From assembly GCA_000499405.2 (NCBI GenBank), contig HG738140.1, positions 14,909,967-14,973,966 of the forward strand: a stretch of 64,000 nucleotides of DNA, read 5' to 3'. Under the pieces are notes generated by a model, which made no database searches, was not told the origin of the DNA, and worked only from the letters and a program-made list of their open reading frames with translations. Of the stretch, positions 13,191 through 26,600 are shown one piece after another. The position numbers and the translations under genes were made by a program. This stretch comes from Onchocerca volvulus (lineage: Eukaryota > Nematoda > Chromadorea > Rhabditida > Onchocercidae). Within the stretch, counting starts at the first letter, position 1. Every line of letters begins with the position of its first letter.

Positions 13191-13650
13191 AAATAGGAAT
13201 CCATAGGAAGCAGGTCGAATCAGTTGTTCACTGTTAAATTCGATTCGATTCAATTAATCTGTCACTCATTTGTCATCATTTTGAACATCCATCTTTTGTG
13301 ATGTTTTCCTCCAGTTTAATCCCTCATTTAAAATTTTACTATATTACTCTTATTACTATTATTATTACCATTATTATTTACATTTAGAAATTTTCACATT
13401 TTAATTTTTACTGTCACATTTTGTCCCATTTAAACATCAACAATCATTATTTCATCAAACGTTATTAATTTCAGTTCAAAGAATTGTAACAGAAATGAAT
13501 TATACAAATTAAATTGAGCTCTTTTCTTTTTTTTTCTTCTTTCTTGTAATTTAAATAAAGAGTACCAATGTCGACTGGATGACACTTTGCAACGGAAAAA
13601 AAATTGAGTGAATATGTAATACCTATATATGCAGGTATTACATATTACAT

Positions 13651-13714
<64 letters not shown>

Positions 13715-13720
13715 ATACAT
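13651..13720 (+). repeat. CA/CATA microsatellite
   Basis: An almost pure CA dinucleotide run flanked on both sides by ACATAC variants. It creates an artificial Val/Cys-rich frame on the minus strand. Confidence 0.95.
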
Positions 13721-16700
13721 GCACACAAGCGGATAGAAATACTAAATCGACATTAATATATCATGAAAGTAAGTTTGTATAGAGCAGTGTCGTAAAAGTA
13801 AATTTGTGACAAATTTTGAGGTAATTGAAGACTTCTCGGATTGATGTATATATTGTCTGATGAATGCTCTGTTACGACAATAATTTGTCGCCTCAACTAT
13901 GTTACAATACAATTTATAGACGACTATTGAAAGGTCTTTTATTTATGACAAGTAAGGAAGTTTACGGAGGATTTGGCCTAGAATTGGAAATTGATCGGGT
14001 TTGATAAAGAATGGAAGCTGAATTGAACCACGCTGCTCTTCGAATTCCTGATAAGACTAAAAGATTGAATGCTGACCAGAGCAAAGGATTCAATGCCCCG
14101 CTCGGATTACAACTTTCGCGCAATTTACAAGATGTTAATTATAGCGAAAGAACAAAAACTTGCTTATGCGAAAATATTTCTGTAATACAAAGATCTTTGA
14201 TTATTTCGACATAAACTATTTTCCGGAAAATATTTCGATTTTTCCGACAAGCAGGAATCTGCTAGCACAAATCATACATTTCTCGCTGAATTTTTTGATT
14301 TTTATTTTTTATTTTTTTGCTTTTAAAAATTCAAATGGTGATGATGATTCTTTCCATAACGTTTACTCCGATTCTATTTAAATCGATTTATTTCAACTTT
14401 TTCACTTAATTTTATGTAGTTTTTAATTTTTTCACCTTTAACCTTATTGTTGATGGCATTGAAAAGAAATAGTAAGTGATAGAGTTTGAAATTTTTTTTT
14501 TTGATTTCGAAATTATTTTCATTGATTTACAGTTGAAAATGATTAGATTATTTGGAAGATTAGACTCTTAAAACAAGTTATTATTGGTTTAAAATTAGTA
14601 TTTAGATCAAGAAATGATATTGCATTCATGAATTTATGTCAATATTGTTTACCTTTTGAGGATTATTTGAGAACGTTAAATCTCATTAAGGATGCATAAT
14701 GCTTTTACCTATAAATGTCAAATGTTAGATATTCGTTAGATTTGAGTATAGTCAATCCATGTCAATCTTAAAAAGTCCTGTCCAGTTTTATTTCTTATCA
14801 TATCACAAAATCACAAAAGATTATCACAAATCTTATCGTAAAAGATCAATTATGATGTATTTGTGGTACATTAATAACTTCGAAAAATATTTATATATAT
14901 ACATACAAAGTTCATTTGTGGCATATTTTTGACATTTCAATAAATAATTTCTGATTTCTAAATGAAATTTAGTTTTAAAAGGATAGATTTATCAGTTGTA
15001 ACTTCTCTATATTACGAAGAAAACTTGAATTTTCGAAATCTATACGAATTGTTAAATTATCGGGATGATAGAGAAAAGATTCGATAAATCGGTCAGTGGT
15101 CAATCAACTTCATTCATTCACTCCGTTCCCTTCAATCATATTGTCGTTTCTGTCAGTAGAACAACATTTTATTGATAACAATTGTTCATTTGAAAGTTTC
15201 GGTCAGTTGTTAATTGTCACTTATTTATTAAATTATGTATTAAGAAAAAAAAAAAAAAAGAAAAATCAAAATTGGATTTCTTTTTTAAAACAGATGATCG
15301 TAGTTCTCATATGTCATATTAATCTTTTTTTTTTCAATCTTAGCAGAGATTTTGGAGTAATTTCAATGTATTTTTCCAACTTTATTTGTTAATATTTCAG
15401 AAACAACAATAATCTATCATAATTTGTGCATGCAACAAAAGTTTTAAAAATTTTTTGCGCTATAATTATACTGCAATTAATATTTATTCGTTTAGGATAT
15501 AAAATTCTTATTGAAGCAAATGAAATAATTTGAAATTTAATGCTGATGATGCTGAAAGATTCATATTTCTACAGTAATATTTGAATATTTATAGAAAGCA
15601 AAGTGATCTTTCCGGATTTATCTGTAATAGAATCCCATCACTTTTTGGGCATATCCACTGTTTATTTGACATCTGATTTGTCATCACCTAACAGATTCAT
15701 CAACGGTGCAAGGTGGCTATTTCATTAATCCTATTAATGAACCTGCCAATATCTGGCCATCAATAGCTCTTAATTACTATCATTTTAACAATAATCTACT
15801 GTATCTGAGTATGAATATTTCATTCCATTTTTACAAAAATTAAATAATTTTAACAACAAAATTATCTTAAATTTTTGACATTTTTAATCAAAATCAAAAA
15901 AAAAAATTCAATTATGAATTATGCGTAATTTTTTAAATAATTCCATTACAAATTCAATTATTTTTATGCAATTTGAAGTTTTTTAAAAAGGAACAATCGC
16001 AAATAACCAATCATCTATTATTAATTTCTTTCTGAACATGATTGTAAACAATCTGTTTCGTTATTTAATGTTAAAAAAAATTTCTAAATTTAGAAAAAGA
16101 ATAAACTGTTGAATTGGAAGAAATTGTTTACGAAAATGCAAAAACTATTAATAAAAGGAAATAGAAAAGATTAATCAATTTTTTTTTTCATTACAAAAAT
16201 ACATCTGTTTTATTCAAATAAAGTTAAAATTTTGTGTATAATGCTCGAATACTTGCAAACAACTAGATTCGCAATATTTCACTCCTTTCTTCATATTTTA
16301 TTTATTGCTTCAATTTTTTTAAATTATTTTTTCTTCAAATTAATATTTTTGTCTTTTAAATTTACTTATTTTTAACTTTGAATTTAAAATTAGATTCGAA
16401 AACTAATTTAACTTGAATAATTGAAATTTCATATTCATACATGCGTAATCTGTTGAATGTCTTTTGAATTTTTTATTTGCATAGAAAAAAATGGTAGAAA
16501 CTTTGATTTTTACCGATCATTTATATTTTTATTTTTTCTTGGCAATAATTTGTTTCGCTTAATATCTAATTATTGAAACAGATTTGAAAAAAAAAAAATC
16601 AATCGAATTTGATTGATTGATCAAATCTCAACTATATTAAATCTCACTTTTTTTTTAGATAAGAAATTAATCGCTTATGTATTTTTGAATACCGCATGAT

Positions 16701-19700
16701 TTTATATCATTTACTATTATATTGTAGCTATCCTTCGTGATCAAAATGATTAATGATAAAGGTTGATTGAAATAGTGATTAATGATAAAAGTTGATTGAA
16801 ATAGTTAAATCTGGTAGACATGGTAGACAGAAATGATAAATAAAATAGTATTTTCTCTCCGGAAAAGATTATTACAAACGCAGCTGCTGTAAGATATCAG
16901 TTGATAGATACCTATACAAATTCAAAGGATACGATACGATATGAAAGGCTTACCCAAATAATCATTAAAATCATTTCGTGATGATTAAATCAATATTTAT
17001 TGGCATTTCAAATTATTGCTATTGTTGGATTTCAAATTAGTTCAATTCTTCCAATCTTTCTTTTCCTGGAGACAATCAATGCTTGGCTTTCGGTTAACTG
17101 GAGAATTACCAATTTCCGCAATAAATTTCATAGCATGAAATAAATCACTACTACTTATTTTTGTGCTTTTGAATTTTTTCTTTTTTTGCAGTTTTTAAAG
17201 CGTTCACGATAGCAAACGTTCAAATTATTTCGTTAAAGCCAAAAAAGTCAGGAGTACAAACAGCGCTTTACTTTTTCGTTACTTTTTGTGGCGTTATTCA
17301 ACACGTGAACTAGAAGTTTATATTTATTTCTTTTTTTTTAGATTCCAGAGTTAGCTACTTGAATGACATCATTAAAACGCTAATTTTGGTGTCACTCATC
17401 TTATATTTTCTTTATATCAAAAAAAAAAAATTGTTTTTTAAAATGAATAATTGCACATTTTGATAAGCCAAAGGTTATTTTTAAGATGGAGAGCTTAAGG
17501 AAACTATTTTTAAGAATCAAGAATGATAGACATGTACAGAAAATCACGAAGATAATACAAATGATTTCCGGTTTTCAGTTTGTATTTCATATTTAAAACA
17601 TCATCATTATTAATATAATAAAATATTTATAGTTTTGATTTATTAAAATTTTCAATTTTCTGTTTTAAATATGCAGAAGATTCCTTCAATTTTTTCAAGC
17701 TGTAAGAGGAAAAAATTTATAGCAAATTATTCTATCTTTTTTTTAAAACCAAATAAATTTAATTTTTACAAATGTTATTAATATTCTTTTGTAAAATATA
17801 TAGAACTATTGAAGATAAAAGTATCCGAGAGATAACATTATCCATGAAATGGAAGTACCCAAGAAATACCTGAATATGAAAACATACTCATGGTAGAAAT
17901 ACCCCAGGTAAAAGTATCCGGGACAAAGATATTCCAGATTTCCGCCATTTATCATCTTTTCTTTAATTTCATTTTTCTTGAAATAAAATAGGGAAAAAAA
18001 GAGTGACAACGAAAAAAGAAAACGAAATACAATATTGTCTGCTTCGATATTCATACTGATTCTTTGAATCTTCTTCATTTCAAATAGAAATTTGTTTGAA
18101 ATTACTTATTTATTTATTTATTTTTCAATATATCATCTTTAACTTCAGTTAGAAACTTGTTTGAAACTATTTTACTATTTTTTTAAAAATATTTGACATG
18201 AATAAGAATCCATAGCAATAACTGTTAGCAGTATAAGTATGGATAATATAGGTAAGGGATTATATAATATTTGTATATTTTAATGCAACTTAAGCTTAAA
18301 TTCTTTTTTAAAATAAATTAAAATTGCTTCTTTGTTATATCTGCTCTATTGCAATCGTTAAAATAGGAAAATATGTGCTTCAATTAATTTTGAAATATTT
18401 GGTCAAAATTTTCGCACTTTAAATTTCCCTTTCTTTACAATAATTTTATAAAATTTTTACTTATTTCTTGCTACAAATGTAGAAATAGTGACATATTTTG
18501 AAGAGTTATAAATTTTGTATCATAAATTTCCAGACTCTTTCAATCAAAATCAATATCGATGATTTAAGCCTTTGCTTACTGAATTCTTGAACTTGTCGGT
18601 AAAACAACGAAAATTGATTGCTTTATAATGGATATTCATCAATTTGTTCCTATCAATTGAAAAATCAGGAAAATATTATCAACCTTATTATCGATCATCA
18701 ATATTTCGACATATTTCATGTTCCATTAAACAAATTAAGCCAAATGCCGCATTATATTCAATATTTTTGCATCATGAAAGAATGGTAATTTTAGAATTTG
18801 GATTCTTATAAAAATCTGAAATAATTTTAAAGATGTTTAAAATATTTTTAAACACCGATTCATTTAGCTAATGATATGTTTTATATGAAATTCGTCTGAA
18901 ACAATGGAGTGTAGTGTGGAAGTTTGACATACATTTAAGAAACACATTGCATGTTAAGGAAAAATGATTTCAGTCATCGATAGCAGAATTTCGATACTAA
19001 TTCTTTTCTCATGGCTTTGTCCACAGTTTCCATAATTGTTTCCATTATGTTAAATTCTGTTCAAAAAAAAAAAGTTTTTAGTTCCTTGTAATAGAATCTC
19101 CATATTTATTATGATGACAACTTTTTTGAGAAAATAAATTTATTAATTTCAGGAAAAAAAAAAAAGGAAATTATTAGAAAAATAGTGAACTCCGAATGGT
19201 CAAAACAGAATAGCGAAATCCGAGTGATTAAAAAACTCCGAGTGATAAGCACCGAGTGATTGGAGCAATTCCGAGAGAATGCTTTCTCTGAGAATGTTCT
19301 CCCGGTGTTGTGTACAGTTTGATGATGCCATCTAACTTCTGGTCCTTCAACTATATTCTTAGTACACTGATAAATAGATGAAATTTAGGCATATTTTAAC
19401 AAATCTTGACAAAATATAAGTTTCACTGATCTTTTATCCATACCCGTTATTGTTCTAAATTCTATTTAGCGCATTCGGTCATCGAAAAATAACTTTGTTA
19501 AATTCTTTTCTTACGATCAATTTCCTTTCGCAAAGATAACTGCAGTCATGAAATGCAAAAAGCGAAAATTAAAAAAGGTTTAACCCCAATTTTCAGTTTC
19601 TCTTCCAAAAAAGAAAAAAAAAAAAGAAAAAAGTTTAATGATATTCTGAAAATTGGAATTTTTTGATGCAAAAAGAACTATAATTAAACAAACAGGACGA

Positions 19701-20041
19701 GATGATGACTGCCAAAAAATTTTTTTTATATCACGCTCAGTCACACTGCCATGGAGACGTTGAAGTTTAGCAGTTATAAAAATAAGCTTAAATACTTTGC
19801 AATATAACTTAGAAAATAATAAGGGTTAATTTTGCTTACGAGAGAGCTGAAAACACCATCATAATTCAATTTTTCGATTATTCGTTTTTTTTAAAGCTCT
19901 CTAGTTTCCATGCAAATTTCGCTCACACTTTTTTTCAGCCTGATTACTTCAACAAATCCAAATGTCTTTCTACAAACATATATTTTTCGAATTCTTTCAA
20001 ATTCATTGCAGTTGAATCGTTTTTTTTTTTCATTTTTTTTT

Positions 20042-20068
20042 CTTTTTTTTTTTTTTTTTTTTTTTTTT
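20042..20068 (+). repeat. Poly-T tract
   Basis: T-rich tract (about 20024-20068) of near-pure T. It produces a spurious Lys-rich frame on the minus strand. Confidence 0.9.
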
Positions 20069-20656
20069 GTAATCAAACTGTTAAGCACCCACTTTTCTTT
20101 TTCAATAAGTATTAGTAAAGACATATGCTTCACTATTTTTTCTTCTGAACTAATTATCAAAATTTCCGTTAGCCAATATTTCATATTTTCTTTTTTTTTC
20201 TCTGAAGTGACAAAATGATGTTTGGAAGTTAATAAAGCAAAGTTAACAAATCGCTTTGAAATTCTGTCCCAGTTTAAAAAAGGGATAAGTCGTAAAAACC
20301 TTCCAATATTATAGGCACAGTGTCTTCTCACTACATGGTTCACTCTTCTCCGGAAATACAAATCTCTAAATACCCATTAGTGCTAAAATCCAACTTTCAT
20401 AGCGGTTTATAATAAATAAAATTACTACTAAACTAAATTCTGGTTTGGAATTAAATTCGGATTTTTTTTATAAATTGAATGATTTATTTTAGATTATTAA
20501 GTATTCTTTTCAATTAGTCAATTGCATCAGAATATAACATGGAAATCTCAGCAGACTCACTCCAAAATTTCTATGAAACGATATATGATCATTAATTATG
20601 GGAACTTTATTATTAATCATGCAAATAATTAGCTGTAATCAATAATTGATAATAAA

Positions 20657-23600
20657 TTATATCAATTTGACAAATATGTGCTCCATTGTATCCTCTAAGC
20701 CGAATATTCTTTTTGGTCCTGTTTTGCAAGCCTGGAACAATTTGGAGAATACGGCATCCCCTTTTGGATGATGTTTCACATGTCCAATCGTGTCTTCTGC
20801 CATTGCTCTATAAAGAAAAAACTACTTTTATAATTATTTCAGATAATAAATCAAGAAAATTTTTTAACGAAACAATATGACTACAAGAACAAGTCATATC
20901 GGATTGATAGGAAACAATCAACTCTGGCTGTCCATTGAACTGAAGAGTTCCCTATTATGTCAATAGAGAGATTATCGGTCAAAGGATGCCAGTTCAACTG
21001 CTAATTGCAAATTAGAAGTCAGATTACAGATTTTTGGCAATAAAATATTTTCAATTGTCAAATAAAGAAAAAAAAGAAAGCATTTCGAACAAATAAGAGA
21101 AAATATCTATTATCTTCAGCAGTTATTATATATTATATATTGAAATTAAAAGTCTTGTTTCCCTTCTCTTACAGATGATTGATTGTACTCCTTTTTTGAT
21201 TGAATTAATGTAAAGTTATGCTAGAATGGTATAGTTAATAATGAGCAAAGAGAGTCAAAATTAAAAATTAGATGACGAAATTTTTTTTTCAGGTAAAATG
21301 GAGTCCAGTAAAACTACTCCCATTTGTTTAAAAAAAGAAAAAAAAAAAAACAATTTGGATGAATGGGAAATTACTGGAAAAAATAAATGCTTTGCTTGGA
21401 AAAACCAGAAAATAAAAAAAATTTGATACTTTAATATTAAAAAAATTCGATAGCATGAACTTTTCAAATTTTCAGTCTTTCGACGAATTCATATTCTCTC
21501 TTCCTCGAATATTATGTAAAACAGATTCTAAAAAGATTTTTTTGATGATTTCAATTCCAAAAGCAATATTTTAATAAATCCATAATATAATATATCTCGA
21601 CGAATTATAAATTGGGCAATAATAAATATTTCCGTGTGAATTATTAAAAAAGTTGCAATCCTATTAAAGTGGAATTGAAATCATTAGAAAAATAGTGAAA
21701 AATAAAGCATAATAATGAAAACGGAAGAATATACCACTCACTCAGTACAATGAAATAATTAACTAGTAAATTTTATTTTTATTAGTTAAGTTGACATTAT
21801 AATCACTTTGAAATCATTAGCTCTGAATAAAAGAGTATTTTAAGCTATCACAATAAAATACCATCTCAGAATGAGCGTCATAATAAAGAATTGCAGCTTA
21901 TTATAAATAATTTTGTCAGATGAAGACAGTGTACATTTTTGTGAAACTGCATTTCAGGACATTTGAAAAATATTTCGGAACGGTTAGAACAGTTTACTAA
22001 TAAAATAAGTTTTTAATAACATTATAAGCTTCCAATACATAAATTGATAAATTAAATAACTTCAAAATAGAACTGAGAAAGAAATTATAAGATAAAGCAT
22101 CTACGATATCAATTATTAAGAATTTAAAATTTGAGAAAATTTAGGAAAGACAGAAAAATGCGAATTAAAGGACAAGTGGAAAAATATTTTTAGGAAAAAG
22201 ACAAAAAAGAAACTACTAATATAAAATTTCCACTGTAAGAAAAGCGCCATTTATAAAATCATTTTTTCAAGATTTGTTAGTTTCAAGAATCAAAAATGAA
22301 AAAGTTTACCTTGCTTCCACACGTCCCATATCTTCACGAGTCTGTATTAAGGCGCTGAGAAGTTCTACATGCATATCGGGAAATTTGCGAACCAATGTTG
22401 TTGTCTCTAGAGCTAATAAACTTTTATCCCGAAGATTCAATACGTCAGACATGGCAGTGAGAATTATTGTTAAATCGGTAAACTGCAAAAACAATATTTA
22501 ATTGCAAGGCAAAGAATTTAAATCACTGAAACTAAATTCTAAATCACTTTTAAGACGAAAATGAGGTAATTACTGAATTATTTGCCATTTCAATTAAATT
22601 TTTTAATAATTTTTAATTTTCTTCCGCTAATGACCGTATCCCTCATGAAAAGTCTTAAAGCAAAAATTTTAAGTGCTAGCATGTATCAGTAATCGACAAC
22701 AGCAGTAATAGTTCCAACGAAAGACGAACTATCTTGAAAAAAATGAAGAAAACTAAGACAAACCGTCACATCAACATCATTCAACAGTTTTGAAAAAAGC
22801 TTCGCTATTCGCTCTCCATCACGTTTCAATAATTTGGATGCCCCACAACGATCGTCATAATTTGTAAGAGATAATCGTCTACAAAATTAAAAAATACTAT
22901 TCATGAAATTCCAACAGAATCAATGAATGCTTACAGCATTCCACTTTAAAGAGATTATTTGTTTTTCAATTACCCTTCTCCCTTTTTTGGGTGCAAAACA
23001 AAGACACTAGAACATATAAGTAATAGAATAGAATATGGAGAAAAAAAAAAATATGAGAACAAGATTGAATTATCTCATTTTTTAAGAACATCGCTAATGT
23101 GTCATATCTTAAAAGATAAGAAAAGCTTCATCACCTTCCTGAGAAAATTTTTAAATATAACAACTTCAACTTTAAAAAGTCGTTTGTTTCAATTTCACAA
23201 GAGAGTTTCTAAAAAAATTCACCTGCTGTCAATGCCAATCATATATTCACCAATGATTTTGTACTGTATTTCCATCAGTAAGGCGCAACGAATATGCGGT
23301 CGAAGATGTTTGTGATCACTGTAGTAATCCGCGATTGTTATACAAATCGTTTCTAAAGCTGATGAACCATTGAGCCTTAAATTTTGAAAATTGAAAAAAA
23401 ACTAATTCCATCTAGAAGATGAATTAAATTAACAAAACAAGCACAAATGATTTATCTATTTGAGCCTTATAAGTATGATACTACGTGAAATTTCTGTTCT
23501 TCAAAACTTTGCCGATTGATTTTTTGTTATTCCCAACATTTCATAAATTCCAATATTTCAGTGATTTTTAATATTGCGAACTATTTTATATCTTAATCCA

Positions 23601-26600
23601 CACATAAAAATAAATTTTGATTGAAAATTCAATTTTTTTCGAGTCATACACAGCTTCAAGCATATCTAGAAGATAGTATTTTACTGCCGTAAAACGATTC
23701 AAGCAACCGACAAAACTTGATAATGACGATCGATGGTATAACAACTTGATTAACTAGGCTGATTGATTACGCTTGATAGCATAACAGCTAGAATTATGAT
23801 TTTTTTCTTTTTTTTTGAATCTGATGCGATAACAATTGAATATAGCATCAAACAACAGCAAAAGGCTATTGAATAACCCTAATTCTCAAAAATAAATAAA
23901 CAAGATACCACTTTTTTGTTAAGATTTCAGCAAGATGTGGAGCAATATCTTCGTTGACTTCATCAAGCAAGGTGCCAACACTGAAAACAGCATCAATTTG
24001 GTTTGAAATAGGCAAAGTAAGAAGTATAATAGAATAAAACTGGTGAATTTGACAGATCTAGAACGAAAAGATGATTTAAAATGAGAAGAAAATTTAGTTG
24101 AAAAAGTGTTCAGCAACAATATGTTATTATTGCTGAGTAATTTATAAAATCTTACATCATAAAAGAAATTAAAAGACTCACGCCGACTGCATCCCGATAT
24201 TCCAACGCTTTTTTAGCTGATCAATTTTGTCAAGTAATGCCTGCCTCGAAACTACCATTATGGATGAACTTCTACTGGACTGTGATATACCAGAGACATC
24301 AATATTTGGTAAATTTAATGGTGAAACAACCGCTTCCATTTTTAGCCTAATATGCTGCTTCAACTTTTCCGTCGATTCGGTACAAATGTCCAAATTATTA
24401 GCCACCGCAATCTGTGAATTAGAAATTTTTTCTTCGTGAACTGGAAAAAAAATTTTTTAATTGTCATTAAATCTTAATTACATTTTGAGAGTGGAAATCT
24501 CAAAAAAAAAAAAAAAATCACCCTTCTAAGCAATTTATTCACATCAAAAAAAAAAAGAAATATTACGTAGTAATATTATATATCATAAACGAAGTTATGG
24601 TTTAATTTTGGAAATTTACTATTGTAGCAGTGAACTCCTTGAAATTGCTGCGATTTTCGAAATGTTTAGTTTTATAAGCTGTAGCAGCATCTGGAAAAGT
24701 TTTTGTCCCATCAAAAATTTTTGCACAACTATATATAAAAATGAATATTACAAACAGCCATCAAATGAATGGATGAATGTTAAAATAATTGGGAAAGGCA
24801 ACAGAATACATCACATTGAAATTGTACCTTTATATTTGTTTGCAAAATTTAGGAATTCATCGACACTAACTTCCACAACATTTGGTATGATATCATGGGA
24901 AACTTCTTTTGTTAATGAAATCTGAGAAAAAAGAAATTAACAATAAATTTTTTAATTAAAACAACATTAATCATAAATTATATTACAAGAGAACGCACCG
25001 TATCTTCGATCATTCCAAACAAAATGCTTGGTAACTGTGTATAAAAATATCCTAATCTCTCTTCTTCTGGATGTACATCTTTGTACCAATCCTGGAATGG
25101 AAATATTTAGAAAAAAAAAACAGAAAAAAAAACTGTCTGTTTAAGACAAAATAAAGAACAGATTTTTTAAATTTAAGAATTAAACAGTTAGATAAGTAGG
25201 ATTTTTGTCCTAAACAGAAATTTTTTTGTCTTATTTTGTTTTATTTTTGTCTTAATCATCATATAACCAATGTAAGTTTGATAAAAACTAACATCTTTTT
25301 CTTGCATTAAAGTTTTTTTCAACCATTCATGCATATCTCGCCGAGTTATTTCAATGAATCTAAATATATAGTACTATCATTGGATATTTTAATGAAATGC
25401 TCTTTTGCTATAGTTATTGAAGTAATAATGTGAGCAACAATTTTTAAAAAAAATTTTTTTTAAAGAAAACTGTTCATGTTTAAAAAACAGAATTTTATTC
25501 CAGTTCCACTAGATGTTAAACTGATCAAAATTTCAAACATCTGACCTATCACAAAGTTCAGTAATAGTGGACTTTGACAAAAGAGGATGATCAGCTAACA
25601 GTGCAGCTGTATTGATTTGCAGTCGTGGATTTCCCAAAATTTGTTCACTGCTGAAATACGTCATTATTAATCTGTTTTAAGATTGATAAAACAACAAAGA
25701 AGACCTTGAAACTTACCCATAAGAATTAACCCAGCTAAGCAATTGAACGAGTTCATTCTTTTCCAGTTTATCTGAAGCGATTTCACGAAGCTGAAAAAAG
25801 ACTTGACTCAAACCTTTTTTTTGTAGCAAAAATGACCGATTCGCTTGAATTAAAACCCATACGATTTAATCATTTAATTCTATCATATTTAAGATAGTTG
25901 GGTTCCAAAGATTAAAGATGAGAAAAGACAATTCCGAATAGAATCAAAAAAAAAAAAAAAAAAGTGAAAGAAAAACGAACACGTCCCGATAAAAGATTAT
26001 GATATATAGATACAAAACGATCATATATTCCGTAGGATGGCGGAAAACATGGTGAGGCCGCACTTTTCGCCACCATCAAATCATCCACAAGTACGAAGCG
26101 ACAAACTTCCAAATATCTAGAAGCAGCAATAAAACAGTTATTTTGCATGCCTAAAACACTGCAAAACTTATTTTTATTTCTTTTTTAAAACCAAGTGTAT
26201 CGTATTATTCGAAATTAAATAAGTATTATCTGGATAGTATTTAGTGTTTTATGCTTCATCCCTTTTTGAAAGGTGATGTTTTTTCAGTTTTAGTCATAAT
26301 ATTGTTATCTTTTAGATTTCCAAATTACTTTATTCTTTTTAATATCTTAGATTGTACATTGCCGTCGACTAAAGTTTCGATTGATTTTAACGTTTCAAAA
26401 TTAAAATTACCTAGCAAGCCACTGTCTATTAAGCGATCGATCTTCCAATTGATTACCTTCGATTCGTTGTTTCACCATGCTGGCAATTATTTCTAGACAT
26501 TTCTGACGCCATTTACGGGGTCTGTCGGGTGGCATAAAGTTATTAGTAGATGACTGCCGATCTATGTAGTATTGATCGATCCTATAACTAGTTCTAACAA

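Larger units (their letters stand above)
11398..20656. other. Large gene-poor intergenic region
   Basis: About 9.2 kb between the start of the Nup88-like gene and the stop of the Sec6 gene, both on the minus strand. It is extremely AT-rich, with A/T homopolymers, TAA-type and CA-type simple repeats and a 22 bp minisatellite (listed separately). Two short stretches look more coding-like than the rest (13.93-14.21 kb and 15.69-15.85 kb), but I could not link them into a gene. Other open frames here are driven by homopolymers or CA repeats. Confidence 0.6.

Noticed and set aside
13430..13726. 98-residue minus-strand frame
   Set aside because: The Val/Cys repeat is translated CA microsatellite.
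17806..18078. 90-residue minus-strand frame with GYFYLGYFY repeats
   Set aside because: Comes from short degenerate repeats in AT-rich DNA; no recognisable domain and no neighbouring exons.
19891..20361. 156-residue open frame on the minus strand
   Set aside because: Its middle is a Lys run produced by the poly-T tract at about 20042-20068; the rest has no family features or splice context.
23919..24119. Open frames overlapping Sec6 exons and introns on both strands
   Set aside because: They read through splice sites or on the wrong strand; the spliced Sec6 model explains the coding signal.
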